DNA of 64,000 nucleotides from Porphyra umbilicalis (GCA_002049455.2 KV919021.1:1-64000), one strand, 5' to 3'; counted from the first letter of the stretch, positions 44,938 through 56,275 are shown. The notes: a model not told the origin generated them from the letters alone. Made by a program: numbers and translations.

Positions 44938-47900
44938 TCACAGGGAGGTGTCCCCGCCCAAGCTGGCCGGCGCGAGCGCCGACCCCGCCGCCATGGCCAC
45001 CAGCCCGGCGAGGCCGGCAGAGCCCCCCGCCGTCGTCCTGCCCGGCGGTTCTTGTGCCGCATTGTTCCGCACATAGTCCGCCACGGCCGCACGGCCGGCC
45101 CCCCCCCTGGCCAAGGCGGCGACCGGCACGCGCCATGAACCGCCCTCCACGGCGGCCAGCTCATCCTCATCGTCATCATCGTCATCATCATCGTCCTCAT
45201 CGTCAAAGCCCTCGAGGGCGTCGCCCGGCGGCGCGTAGCTGCTGCCCCCCCCGAGCGACGGCGGCGCGTGCTCCTCAAACCGCAGCGGCGGGCGCGCAAA
45301 GCCGCCCGCCAACGCCGCGTCGCCGCCGCCACTGGTGTCGGCGGCTGCCGGCGACGCGACGGCGTCCCCATTGACCGGCGATGGGCCGACGGTGGCGAGC
45401 GGCGCCTTGAGCAGGTAGTACCGCCCGTCCGACGCCAGCTGCCAGGTGTGCAGCCGGTCATTGAGGAAAAAGTGGAGAGCTTTGCGGAGCTTGCGCTTAA
45501 TGCGCGGGTCGTCGACGGGCGTGGCGACCTCGATGCGGTCGTTGAGGTTGCGCGACCGCCAATCCGCCGAGCTGATAAAGTACGAGTCGCTGCCCCCCGC
45601 CGAAAAGTAAAAGACGCGGCGGTGTTGGAGGAAGCGGCCGACCCACGAGAAGACCCGGATGTTTTCACTGCGGCCGGGCAGCCCAGGCCGCAGCCGACAC
45701 GGCCCGCGGATGATCAGGTCGATGATGACGCCGGCTTGGGAGGCGGCGTACAGGTGGCGGATGATTTCGGGCTCGGTCAGCCCATTGATCTGCGCGATAA
45801 TCCGCGCCGGCCGCCCCGCGCGCGCGTGCGCGGCTTCGGCGGCGATGAGCGCAACGACGCGGTCGAGCATCGACACGGGGGCGACGAGCAGCCGCCGGTA
45901 GCTCCGCTTGCGTGAGTAGCCGGTCAGGGCGTTGAAGAGGTCGAGGACGTCCGCGGCAATCGCCGGCGCGCACGTAAAGAGCGCCATGTCCGTGTACAGC
46001 TTGGCGGTGGTCGGGTTGAAGTTGCCCGTCGCCACATTGACGTAGGCGCGGAGGCCGCCCGCCTCCTCCTCGCGCACCACGACCATCGTTTTGCAGTGCG
46101 TTTTGAGGCCGACCAGGCCGTAGGACACGTTGCAGCCGGCGCGCTGCAGGCGGCGGGCGTACTCGGAGTTTTGCACCTCGTCAAAGGACGCCTTGAGCTC
46201 CACGAGCACCGTCACTTCCTTGCCCGACTTGGCCGCCCGGATGAGCGACGAGACGAGTGGGGAGTGGCTGCCCCCCCGGTAGAGCACCTGCTTGATGACG
46301 CGCACCCGCGGGTCCCGCGCGGCCGCCCGGAGGAAGAGCAACGCGCTGCCGGTGAAGGAGTGGGCGGGGTACTGGACGAGCACGTCGGCCTTGCGGATGA
46401 CGGAAAAGATGCGCCCTGGGTCTGCAATGAGCTTGTCTTCCAGCCCGCGGAAGCGGGGCGGCGTCACCGGCTCGTGGGGGGGGTGCTGCAGGTGCGGCAC
46501 GGGCGCAAACGCCATTGACATGCAGTCGGCCAAGCCGAGCAGCGGGCCGGGCAGAGTGTACACGTCGGTGGCGTCGAGCGCCAGCTCCGCCGCCAACCGC
46601 GCCACGTCCGCCATTGGCATTGTCGACGTGACTTCCAGGCGCGTCGCCGGCGCGGACCGCCGCCGGTGCACCTCCTCCCACACATAGTCGAGCAGGTTGT
46701 CCGACTCACCAAAGAGCGTGTCGTCCACCTCCAACTTGGTGTTGCGCGTCACCCGAAAGGCGTACCAGCGGAGGATGGTCATGCCCTCACACACCAACGG
46801 CAGGTGCGCCACGACCAGCTGCTCGACGGGGAGAAATTGCAGGGGCGTCACGGGCAGCAGGCGCGGCTTGACGGCAGGCACCCGAAAGTAGACGCGGCGG
46901 GTCACGCCCGACTCGGGGTTGAGGAGGACGACCAGCAGGTAGATGCCGTGCGATTGGAGCAGCGGGAAGGGGTGCGTCTGGTCGACGCTCATCGGCGTGA
47001 GGAGGGGGAAGAGGGAGCGCCGAAAGTAGGCGGTCATGGACGCCCCCTGCGCGGGCGTCAGCGCCTCGTACGGCACGAGCTCAATGCCGTGCCCCCGCAG
47101 CGCGGGGAGGAGCGTCTCAGTCAGCACCTCGTGCTGCGTGTTGACGATGGACCGCACTGCGTTGGCGAGCTCCGACTCAAACTGGGAGCGCGGCCGGATT
47201 TGGCGCTTGAGCCGCAACGCCGCCGTCGCCTTGGACAGGCTGTTGGCCGACCCCGACGACGCTGCCGACGATACGGCCGGGGCGCCCGACGCGCCCCCCC
47301 CCCCCCATCATCGTCCTCATCGTCCGAGTCGACTTTGGGGATGTTGCCGAGGCGCTTGGCAAAGTGCTCGTCGAGGTTGGCCGAAACGATGCAGCAAAAT
47401 TTGAAGCGCTCGAGGAGGGGCAACTTGTCGTCGAGCGCCAGCATGAGCACCCGCGTGTTGAAGCTCAGCTCTGCAAACTCCTTGTTAAACATGAGGGCGG
47501 AGCTGGAGAGCTCCTCGTTGGACAGCGCCTCGAGCTGCCCGGCCGCCACGGCCGGCGCGTAGTGGTTGGCGGGCGGACACACCTGGTACCGGTGCCGCTG
47601 GTCGGGGGGGGGGGGAGCACCGCCGCCACCGCCGCCGACGGGGGTGCAAATGACAGGGCGGGCAAGGGGGGGGACGGCGCCGACGCTACGCCCGCCGCGG
47701 GGAGGGGCACGAGGGGCGTCCCCGGCGCCCGCAACGCCGACGGCTCGGCACCCACACCCCCGCTGCCGCCGTCCACGCCGCCGCCGCCGGCCACACCGCC
47801 GGCGCCGCCACCGGCCGCACACCCGTCCGCGTCGCCATCCGCGTCGGCGGCTTCGGGGTGGGGCGTCGGGTCGGGGCTCCCGTTGGCCGTCGTCACCGAC

Positions 47901-48053
47901 GAGGTGGAGGGGTCGGATTTCGTCTTGGCCCCACCGGCCACAAGGCGGGCCTTGGCCGCCGGTAAGCAGTTGCCGCGGCCGGGGGACAGCACCTCCCCGC
48001 CGCCACCGCTGCCCGCACCCCGCACCGCCGTCGCGGCGGCCCCGCCGCCCGCC

Positions 48054-48095
<42 letters not shown>

Positions 48096-48145
48096 TCTGG
48101 GCCAACCTCGCTCATCGACGAGCCATTGGCGCCGCCGCCGTCCAT
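44938..48145 (-). CDS. ppk1: Polyphosphate kinase 1
   Basis: Makes inorganic polyphosphate from ATP, reversibly. About 1,070 residues versus about 690 in bacteria; the excess is a Gly/Ser/Pro-rich N-terminal extension of about 215 residues and an acidic C-terminal tail (DDEDDDDDDDDEDEL). PPK1 N domain: FNKEFAELSFNTRVL and LLERFKFCCIVSANLDEHF. Core: PLLTPMSVDQTHPFP; the phospho-acceptor His in LKTHCKTMVVV; YVNVATGNFNPTTAKLYTDM; the second active-site His in VGRFLQHRRVFYFSAGG; and RSRNLNDRIEVATPVDD. The start is the ATG at 48145; another is at 48115. Two frame switches in G/C runs (near 47607 and 47290-47301) are each repaired by one extra base. Bacterial-type PPK1 in a nuclear genome implies old lateral transfer. 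No clear transit peptide. Confidence 0.92.
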
Positions 48146-49358
48146 CGCCACGGCCAGCCCGCGGCGCCGCCCCACCCAGTAACCACCCCCGCCGCGCGCC
48201 GCCGGCGCGATGCGACCGGACGGGGCGGCCGCCCCGAGCCGACGCGTCTCTCTGCCGCGGTGGTGGCCGGCCAGCCCCACCCAACGCCCCCGATTTTGCC
48301 AGTCACGTCCCGGTCTGCGCAACCGCAGAGGGGTGCGCACGGTCCGGTGCGGAACGCGGCCGTTGGGGCGAGCGGGCACGGGAAAGAGCGACCGCCGACT
48401 TGCGTCGTGTGCGGCGAGCATCCGTCGCCGCCGAGGACTCCCTTCCTTTGTGGCCTCCTTCCCGAGGCGTGAGAGGCGCCTCCCAAGACCACCAGACTTG
48501 GGCCAGCTGGTCGAGGACGAATCTATGACTCGACTCAGGCGTCAAGTCAGGCAGCGGCCTCCTGTCCAAGCTGGTGAGACGCGGCCATTCGGAACCTGGG
48601 GGAGCGCAGCAGTTCTTACAGTGAGGTGGAAGAACCAACCAGCAGGGTGTCGAAGAGGCGGACATCTTGACGGCTGACGGCTGTGGGCCAGGAGCATAAA
48701 TTCTCTGGCTGATCAATTTTGGTGTGACGTGTCCTTTGAACTGTCCGCGTCATGCAAGGTCCCACAGTGCATGCCACGGGTAGGGATGCCCAATTGGTTT
48801 GCGCGGCCGAACCAGTTCATGCGAAATTTTCGGTGGCCAATAACCAGTTTTTAGACTAGTTTGTGGGCCACGGCCGAGCGCCAGCCACACATGAGACTGA
48901 GGGGATGCGGCTCATCCCTGGCGAGGACGATCCAGTCCTTGCCAACCCTTGCACCACACTCCTCCCCCCCCCCTGTCATGTCCGTTGTCTCTGTCGCTCT
49001 CAGTGCCACACCTTTCGAGCCCGTTGTAGTTCTACCTCCCTCCTCGCCCCCCCGCCGAACGTTCTCGTCGTCGGTTGGCGCCTTGGCGCCATGTGCTGCC
49101 CCCACGCTGGCCTTGGACTTGTCCCAGGCATCCGTCTGCTGCACCGCTTCGGGTAGTGACATCTTCCCTCGTCGTCATGTCGACACACATGGCTTGATAA
49201 ACGGGGAGGTGCTGGTGTGTATCTGTGAGTGATATGTCTGTACGTGATAATGTGGACGTCAGTCGAACTGCCAGCATGCAAGATATGCGCACATGATCGA
49301 ACACGCCTTGATTCGTGCGCGTCCGTCCTGTGCGGCTTCACGCGCAGGTGAAAGATCT
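48146..49358. other. Intergenic DNA upstream of PPK1
   Basis: GC-rich to about 48500 (probable PPK1 promoter and leader), then mixed composition. No gene recognised. Confidence 0.5.
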
Positions 49359-49450
49359 GAGTCAGTGAAGTCAGTGGAGTCAGTGGAGTCAGTTGCAGAG
49401 TCAGTGGAGTCAGTCGAGTCAGTTGGAGAGTCAGAGGAGTCAGTGGAATT
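49359..49450. repeat. Minisatellite with 9-bp core GAGTCAGTG
   Basis: About ten units of GAGTCAGTG and close variants (GAGTCAGTC, GAGTCAGTT, GAGTCAGAG). The minus strand reads as Thr-Asp-Ser repeats in a short frame that I do not consider a gene. Confidence 0.85.
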
Positions 49451-49710
49451 CATTTACTGAAGAGGGCAGTGTGCGTACGTTCTGTGTCTGTGTGCAGCGC
49501 GTCTGACACGAGCCTCTGTCTCCTCTGCGCGGCCTTCCCTTCTCTTCGGCTTCTTTGGGCATGATGTGTTTTTGGCGTGTGCGATGGCCCTCGTCGTTGC
49601 TTTTCTTTCTGAGATCTACGCGAGGCTACTGGGTGCATGCACCTTCGCTCTTCCCGCATGGTTGCGTGTTGCGAAAGTGGCGGACCCTTTCCTGTGCGGG
49701 CGTGTGTGGT

Positions 49711-49786
49711 GTGGTTGCACGACATGTGTGCGGTGTGGTTACACGACTCGTGTGCGGTGTGTAGTTACACGACTGGTGTGCGATGT
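49711..49786. repeat. Three-copy 24-26 bp tandem repeat
   Basis: Units GTGGTTGCACGACATGTG, GTGGTTACACGACTCGTG and GTAGTTACACGACTGGTG, each followed by TGCGRTG-like sequence. Confidence 0.8.
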
Positions 49787-50548
49787 GTGAGAGACGAAGA
49801 CACAAGTCGTCGGTTCAGGTCGTGCACAGGTCATCAAGATGGGTCGTGTCCCGCACTTAAATCCAAAGAACACAGGCAATATCCTGTCACATCGTCTGCA
49901 AAGTGGGGCGCATGCTGATTTGCTGTACTGGCGCCGGTACCCACAATTTTCAATTTGCCTCCGAACGCGTCCAGTACAGGCTGAAATGGCATGTACTAGG
50001 CCATATTCGACCCCCATCCACACTGCAAAACTTCCAATATAGTATAGAAACGATATTCTCGTTTTAGACCGCGGCGCTCCTCTGCACGCGCCCAGTACAG
50101 GAATACACTGCGCCCACAACGCGCCTGGCTGCCACTCCACGGCACCGACACTGCTCAGACATCGCGTACGCGGGGGTCTTTCCGGCGCTGGGTGGGGACA
50201 CGTAGAACTCGCAGGACATCCCACGATCAAGAAGCGTAACGCGGCACCTACAAACGGCGATCTATCACGCTTCCCTTGCGGGCTGTCGTGAGGCTGTTTT
50301 TTGGTCTGCAGGGGGGCCGTTTATGCCTCGTCTCATGCGTTTATTCTTTGGCTGCGCTTCCTCTGCAAACACTGCATAACATATCAAGCAGAGTCCAGGC
50401 CAGAAAAAATGACCAAGAATAAAAACTATAGCAGAGGTTACAACGCCCCGGCTTGATCGCATGCTGGACCCCCGCGTGCCCTGCTGAGCGCGTCAATGAA
50501 ATAGAAACGAGTAGACCAGCGTCGAACGCAGAAAAGCCAGAAAGAGAT

Positions 50549-50763
50549 AAACACGTAGCCAATTCCGAGAAGCAAAGAGATCGACGAGCAACACGGAAAC
50601 GCGAGCCGTGCGTCAGTACAATGACACAAAAACTCAGTACGCCCGCGAGACCCGCAAACACGTAGCCAATCACGAGAAGCAAAGAGATCGACGAGGAACA
50701 CGGAAACGCGAGACGTGGGTCAGTACAATGATACAAACACCCAGTACGTCCGTGAGACCCGCA
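50549..50763. repeat. 107-bp tandem duplication
   Basis: Copies begin at 50549 and 50656 with AAACACGTAGCCAAT. They share AGAAGCAAAGAGATCGACGA and AACACGGAAACGCGAG and end at GAGACCCGCA. They differ at roughly ten positions. No long open frame spans both. Confidence 0.85.
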
Positions 50764-51379
50764 CCGGCACCTACAAAGTACGCAGGTACAACAGGCCACT
50801 GAATTGTATCACTCTGAGCAGCTGCACGACAAAGCATCCGCCTCGCGGCACGTACCGAGGAGCTTGCGGCAGATCGGAGACGGATCGAGGGGGTGGCGAA
50901 CGACGGCGACGCCGGCGTGGCGTCGGACGACGCCAGGAGGGTGGGCGAGGGCGTCGGTCTCGACCCGACTCGACGACCTGTGGCACAGCCTCAGAGACGC
51001 CGCCCTCGCGGTCACGTTGGCTCTGATGAAGCGAGCGCACTGTTTTTCGACCCTCTCAGACGCACCGAGAGGGCACATTTTGCACGGTCCGCCCAGCCTC
51101 TTTCGACTCAGTGTGCAGCTGCGCGCTGTCGTTTGCGACTCATACATGATGCGTTCCATGGAACACAGCGATAGCCTCCCTGTCAGCTCTCGACAGCAAT
51201 GCTGCGTCATCAAACTGTGTGCACGTATCTGATTGGGCAACGATAGCTTTTCGAACGTAAATTTGACCGGTATCCACCTTCGTTGCTCGTTTTGATACGT
51301 GCTGAACGCTGGTGGCTTCTGGCAGTCCAGGGACGCCCGACACAGATTGATGTGTGACAAACCGTCCTGACCGGCCCTG

Positions 51380-52852
51380 CGCAGTGGGGCTCGTTGCAGG
51401 ATCCACGACGAGGCCCTTTTTTCTCGATTCGGCGACGAGAAACCCGTCAAGCTGGCGAAAAACCCCCCTTGAATGCCCTTGTGAGAGCTTTTCTCGTCGA
51501 ATTCCATATTCTGCTTGTCAGTGGCTACGTATTTGCATTTTTCACACTGTTCTTGGGTGCTCCAGGACCGTCACGGAGAGCGCCTTCAAGTGATGTAGAA
51601 CAGCATGGTGTGAGATGGAGCATGAGGAAGGTAACAAGGGACAACGAGGCCTCATCGAGCCAGCGAGAACGGTCGCAACGATGTTTGAACATGAAGCTCG
51701 TTGAGCTCTTAATCCCCGCTGGTAGCAAGCGCTCATATTAAGTCGCTCACAGGGTGCGGAGATACTGCAAAGACGACTGTCCGTGCAAGTTGCGCGCGGA
51801 TTCAAGTGAGAAATACGGAATTGATACGCCCATCGTGGATGCCAGCTGTTATGGATCTGAAGAGTAAAAGAATGGAAACACAACTGAACTAGGAAATTAA
51901 TCAGTCCGATCCACCGAGCTGAAGCGGGATGCATCCGAAGCCGAACGACGCCAGTCGCCGACGTCCAAGAACGGGGCTGAGAGCGCGTTCCGATCCGCTC
52001 GTGACCCCGGCTGAATCCGCGAATTCCACGCGTTCCCACCGCCTTCGTTGGGCGAGTCAAGTCTATGTGGAGCGCAATGCCTCCATGCGGCTGCCGCTGC
52101 TCGTTCTGTAGGAGTTCCTTCCGCAGCCATTGGCAGGTATTGCCGGCTGACGAGGGTGCCACAGTCTTAGGAGAACGGGGAGATGCTGGACCCCGGGGGC
52201 ACGAGGTCGCGACCAGCACCGGGGCTGTCCGCGGTGCCGGGGTCTGCCCGGTTGGTAGTCGAACGGGGGGCAGAGGCGATAGCTGCCGCTTTGAGACGCG
52301 TGCGGATGAGTGGGTTTGTCCATGGCACGCCGCACGGCCGCCCACGAGGGCAAGGTCCCCGTGTTGGCGTCGTCACCGTATTCGGCGTAGGCGGGGGGGG
52401 AGGGAGTGTTGTAAAAAGCACTCGGTGATACTTCTGAGGCAATGCAACATGTACCTTTTGTTAGCCGCGATGGTTGTTTGTGGCACCCAACCACCGCGCT
52501 GCGGATTGGCGGGAAAACAAGGAGGAAGCCATGTGCGGCCGAATCATGCGCTGTTGTGTGAGTCATCGGGCTGCACTTGAGTCTGTTTTGCTCCTACTTG
52601 TGGGGCTCTTGTAGAACTTTTCGCAACTTGCGCGTAGCTCTCTATTATCTACTTGCCAGGACTTCGGGGCACTTAAAATGACCTCTATTAGAGCCCAACA
52701 GCTATTATAGTCGAAGTCGAGAATCTCGATCAGGCATATCATGACCGAGTGACGAGGTTTTGACGAGAAAAGTACCCTCGTCAACGAGCAAAAACGAGCG
52801 ATCGGGGGGGAAAAAGGGCCTCGTCGTGGATCCTGCAACGAGCCCCACTGCG
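51380..52852. mobile_element. 1.47-kb element with perfect 43-bp terminal inverted repeats
   Basis: The left end (51380-51422) begins GCGCAGTGGGGCTCGTTGCA and is followed by GGATCCACGACGAGGCCCTTTTT. The exact reverse complement closes the element at 52810-52852. Both subterminal regions repeat CTCGTC/GACGAG motifs, typical of transposase-binding sites. The interior is AT-richer and has no transposase I can recognise, so it is probably non-autonomous or decayed. The CAGTGG start recalls Tc1/mariner/pogo termini, but no TA duplication flanks it; CG lies outside CAGTG on both sides. Confidence 0.7.
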
Positions 52853-53088
52853 CTGGCACGCTGCGAAACGACGAAGACACACCTGTGTGCGCGTCACTTG
52901 TAGCCTGCTTCAGCAGGGGCTACAAGCCCACGAATCTGGCCCGATTTACCTGGTACACCCCACGGCGCCAGCACGTGAGACTTGTAGCCCACGTTCTGGA
53001 CACCCCCGCCCCCAGATGCCGCGCGTTCGGCCCCCCCCCCACGGCCGCCGCTCCAAATTGATGCCAGTAAGGCAATCGGGCCTGCAGT

Positions 53089-53490
53089 ATTGCTGATCCC
53101 CGAATTTTGTCCTGGGAGACAGAGACAGAGACTGACTCTGAATAAGAGCACTCTATTGGTTTAAAACGACAGTAAGAAGGCATCGAAGCCAATAGAAAGC
53201 CTGCATTCTGTGCCAGGACCTTGTATCGAGCAGAACTCACTGTTTGTTACCGCTTGATCCGCTTTTCTTGGCACGGAGCGAGCTGCCCACGCGAGATCTT
53301 GAGATTTTCTACTGTCTCCTCGCCAGAAGTGCAGATGAGAAGAGGAGCTGATGTTGATTTCCAGGCTGCATGGGCACATGTAAGAAATCAGGAGCACCAA
53401 GTCAGTCCCAGGGGCGCATCTGATTGGTGGAGAGAGTCGGTCCGCAAGTCAGTCACTGTCCACCAGGACAAAATTCGGGGATCAGCAATA
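53089..53490. mobile_element. 402-bp MITE with 28-bp terminal inverted repeats
   Basis: The left end reads TATTGCTGATCCCCGAATTT followed by TGTCCTGG, and the exact reverse complement ends at 53490. Weaker pairing continues inward through GACTGACT. If the outer TA is the target duplication, the TIRs begin TTGCTGATCCCC, as in Tc1/mariner-type MITEs. There is no coding capacity. Confidence 0.75.
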
Positions 53491-54280
53491 CATGAATTTT
53501 AGCCTAAAGTACTCGTCTTATGGCACTTCTCCCAAAAATGACCCCACCTCTGTGCAGGCTGTGGAGGGGGACAAACGTTTGGAAACGTTCTGTAAGGCAG
53601 GGAGGGGCCAATAGGAGGCGGAGGTTCTGTGCCCCGATAGAAAACTCGAGCCCCAGCGACCTTGTCGCGCGATTGACTCATACTGCCCGCAGCCATGCAC
53701 GGAAGCGCCTCCTCTGCCACAGGTCCGCAATCTACGGCAGGACGCCGTGTTGGAGGCCAGTGGCAGGAGATCGTGTCCGATGTGTGTCGTCGTCGTCGTC
53801 GCTGCTGTCCCGCTGGACCGTGGTCCCCGCGCCTCTCTCGCGCTCCCCTCCTCCCCCTCCCGCCGTGCCGCCCGGCAGGCTCCCGTTGTGGCGTGTCTTT
53901 TTGCTCAAGGTGGCCGGCGCTCGTGGCTGTCCAGTCGCTCCACGACGCGCGGCGAGTGCGTCAAGCCACGCTGTTCCAACGGCGGGCTTCCTTTTCCCCC
54001 GGCGGTGGCGCGACGACTCCCTTTGCTGTTCCACCGGCTTTGCGCCTGCGGCGGCGCTCCGCCGGCAGCGGCGGGTGGCCGTGGTCGTGCTCCTCCACCA
54101 CCGGCGGCGGTCTGAGGCTGTGGCCGTACCGGTCGGCATTCGACTTTGACCGGCGGTGGCGGGCGACTGCGGTCGCGCTCCCCCACCGGCGCCCGTGAGC
54201 GGCTGTGACTCTACTGGCTGGCTGGCGTCGCATGTTTTAGGACGGGACGACGGAGTCTTCTGTTGCTCCTTGCTCCTGTC
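53491..54280. other. Upstream region of the Cys-rich/RGG gene
   Basis: GC-rich from about 53750 to 54200 with frames open on both strands but no domain; probably promoter and leader of the gene at 54281. Confidence 0.45.
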
Positions 54281-56275
54281 ATGGTTTGCCTGTTGTGTGG
54301 GTTTGACCTCGGGAAAGACGCTGACGGCAACAACATCAAGGGCAACCACTCGCAGCGCACGTGCACAATGCGCTCCATGCCGTGCATGTACCAGCTGTCG
54401 CCGACTAGCAAGTTCTTCAAACCGGGGGGCACCGTGTCGTGCCTGGACAAGGGTTGCGTACACGAGCTGACGTGTCCCAGGTGCCGAGCTGTTGGACATC
54501 TGCCGCACACGCTGCGTATTACTGACGAGCTGTACGCCCGGAACAACGCAGGAGACCCCATCCGCGTCAAGGAGGCGGGTTTCGTGGAGCGTGCGTCGGA
54601 CTACATGTGCAGGACGCTGGATGACCACCACGCTGCAGAACTCAAGGCTGACGTCGTTGGCAAGGCCTATCGGCACCACGCGGAGAAGAATCGGCTGGCC
54701 GGCACCGCGGCCGCCATTGCCGGAAATCTCTACCAGTCCGGGCTACACGTGTCGTCATCTGCTACAGCCAACCTCATGGAGGCGAGCGGCACGGCTGCTG
54801 CATCATTGGCACCTGCCAACCGCGGCCAATTCGACCGGGCGTCGACGGCGTTGCAGAACCGCTCGAACACTGCGGTCGAAGCGTCGCTGCTCGCTGCAGG
54901 TGGAACCGTTGGGCGTGACGCTGTCGCCGCCGGCGGGGCTCTGGCGGCGGCCGCCGCCGGTCGCGCTGCGGCTGGTGGCGCTGTGGGTGTCGGTCGTGCC
55001 GACGGCGCCGCAGCCGCAGCCGCTCCGGGTGGTATGCCGCCCTCCTCGCTGGTTTCTGGTGGAACCATCCGGCGTGGCACAGCCCCACCTGCTGGTCGGG
55101 CCGTTCGTGGTCGTCGGGGCGGGCGCGGTGGCTCGAGCTCAACGGACGGGGCGGCGCATGTGCTCGGGGCGACCGCAGCTGCCGCTGCCGCGGGTGCCGC
55201 TTCAGCCGCTTCAGCTGTCGCCGCCGCCATTGCTGGTGTCGCTGGAGCTGCCCCCTCCGCCGTTGGTGGGGGCTCATCACCCGGCGCCACTGGTCGTGGT
55301 GGTACCAACGCGCGTGGGCGCGGCCGAGGCCGCGGCCGCGGTGGCCGGGGATCCGCGCGTGGTGCAGCTACAGCCGGGTCGTCCTCCTCTCGTGGTGGCG
55401 GCTCCGCAGGTGGAGAAAACGTCTTCCCGTCTGTGGTGGACCTCATGCGACAACAGCAGACGCGGAGTGCAGCTGAAGCGGACCGGCACGCGCAGTCTCT
55501 CATGGAGATGACTACGTCCGGTTCGGGGTCGACGCGTTGGACCGGCAGCCCGGGTCGTGGCGGTGGAGCAGGCGCAGCGGCGGCCGGCGGTGTACCAGGA
55601 ACGGCATCTGCGCCTGCGAAGCATCTCATGTGGCCTCCCGGGCGTCGGGATCAGTTCCTGGCTCACCATGTGTTTGAGAGCGCGTACGTAAGCCAGCTCT
55701 CGGCGCGGGAGCTCGCCCTAGTTGCCCTGGAGCAGGATGTTGGTAGCGGTCCGCAAGCGCTCTACCCGGAGCTGGAGTCGCAGTTGATTTCCGCGGCAGA
55801 GGGGAACTTCCTCTTTGGCGCGTCGATAACCTGCGGTGCAGTGTCGGCGGCAGAGTTCGCCGAGCGCCTGTGCTCCACACGCGTCAATGTTGACAACTCG
55901 ATTCTCCTGGTGATGCTGGCCCAGTGGATGGAGACCTTTGTACGGGACCAGCGCCGCATCTCTGCCGCCGCCGCTGCTGGGTCAGCAGCTGTAGAGGGCA
56001 CCGGTCTGTGGGAGGAGGACGTCGACGATGAGCAGTCGAACATAGCGCAGCTGGAGCGCTTAGGCGGCTGCGGCACGGATCGTGGTGCAGGTCGTGGGTC
56101 GGGAGGTGATTCAAGGCGGGGGGCGGGGCGTGGTGCGGGGGGTGGCGCTGTCGCGGAGCGCCACTCTATGGGCAGAGGTGCGGGTCATGCGGCGGCGCGG
56201 AGGGTGGTCGTGAGCGACAGCGACGGAGAGGATGACGACGGTGACGAAGATGATGGGGAGGGGGACGACTTTTAG
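54281..56275 (+). CDS. Cys-rich zinc-binding / RGG-box protein, unrecognised
   Basis: 664 residues from the ATG at 54281. The N-terminus carries paired metal-ligand motifs: CLLCGFDLG, NHSQRTC, SMPC, SCLDKGC, then HELTCPRC, all within the first 75 residues, consistent with one or two zinc fingers. A helical Ala-rich middle follows (ADVVGKAYRHHAEKNRLAG). Then come Gly/Arg-rich RGG-type stretches, NARGRGRGRGRGGRG among them. A conserved-looking helical C-terminal block has QFLAHHVFESAYVSQLS, ARELALVALEQDVGS and SILLVMLAQWMETFVRDQ. The end is a very acidic tail (SDSDGEDDDGDEDD). The mix suggests a nuclear nucleic-acid or chromatin protein. It lies 427 bp upstream of E(z) on the same strand with similar base composition, so a chromatin link is possible but unproven. 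I recognise no family. Confidence 0.65.
   Translation: MVCLLCGFDLGKDADGNNIKGNHSQRTCTMRSMPCMYQLSPTSKFFKPGGTVSCLDKGCVHELTCPRCRAVGHLPHTLRITDELYARNNAGDPIRVKEAGFVERASDYMCRTLDDHHAAELKADVVGKAYRHHAEKNRLAGTAAAIAGNLYQSGLHVSSSATANLMEASGTAAASLAPANRGQFDRASTALQNRSNTAVEASLLAAGGTVGRDAVAAGGALAAAAAGRAAAGGAVGVGRADGAAAAAAPGGMPPSSLVSGGTIRRGTAPPAGRAVRGRRGGRGGSSSTDGAAHVLGATAAAAAAGAASAASAVAAAIAGVAGAAPSAVGGGSSPGATGRGGTNARGRGRGRGRGGRGSARGAATAGSSSSRGGGSAGGENVFPSVVDLMRQQQTRSAAEADRHAQSLMEMTTSGSGSTRWTGSPGRGGGAGAAAAGGVPGTASAPAKHLMWPPGRRDQFLAHHVFESAYVSQLSARELALVALEQDVGSGPQALYPELESQLISAAEGNFLFGASITCGAVSAAEFAERLCSTRVNVDNSILLVMLAQWMETFVRDQRRISAAAAAGSAAVEGTGLWEEDVDDEQSNIAQLERLGGCGTDRGAGRGSGGDSRRGAGRGAGGGAVAERHSMGRGAGHAAARRVVVSDSDGEDDDGDEDDGEGDDF

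Larger units (their letters stand above)
49451..51379. other. Intergenic DNA rich in direct repeats, no gene recognised
   Basis: Mixed-composition DNA with the tandem repeats listed separately. The sequence around CCAGTACAG recurs at about 49925 (inverted), 49969 and 50090, possibly termini of a decayed element. A 232-codon minus-strand frame (50809-51507) has no recognisable domain. Confidence 0.45.

Noticed and set aside
49259..49453. Thr-Asp-Ser repeat peptide
   Set aside because: Short frame made only by the 9-bp minisatellite.
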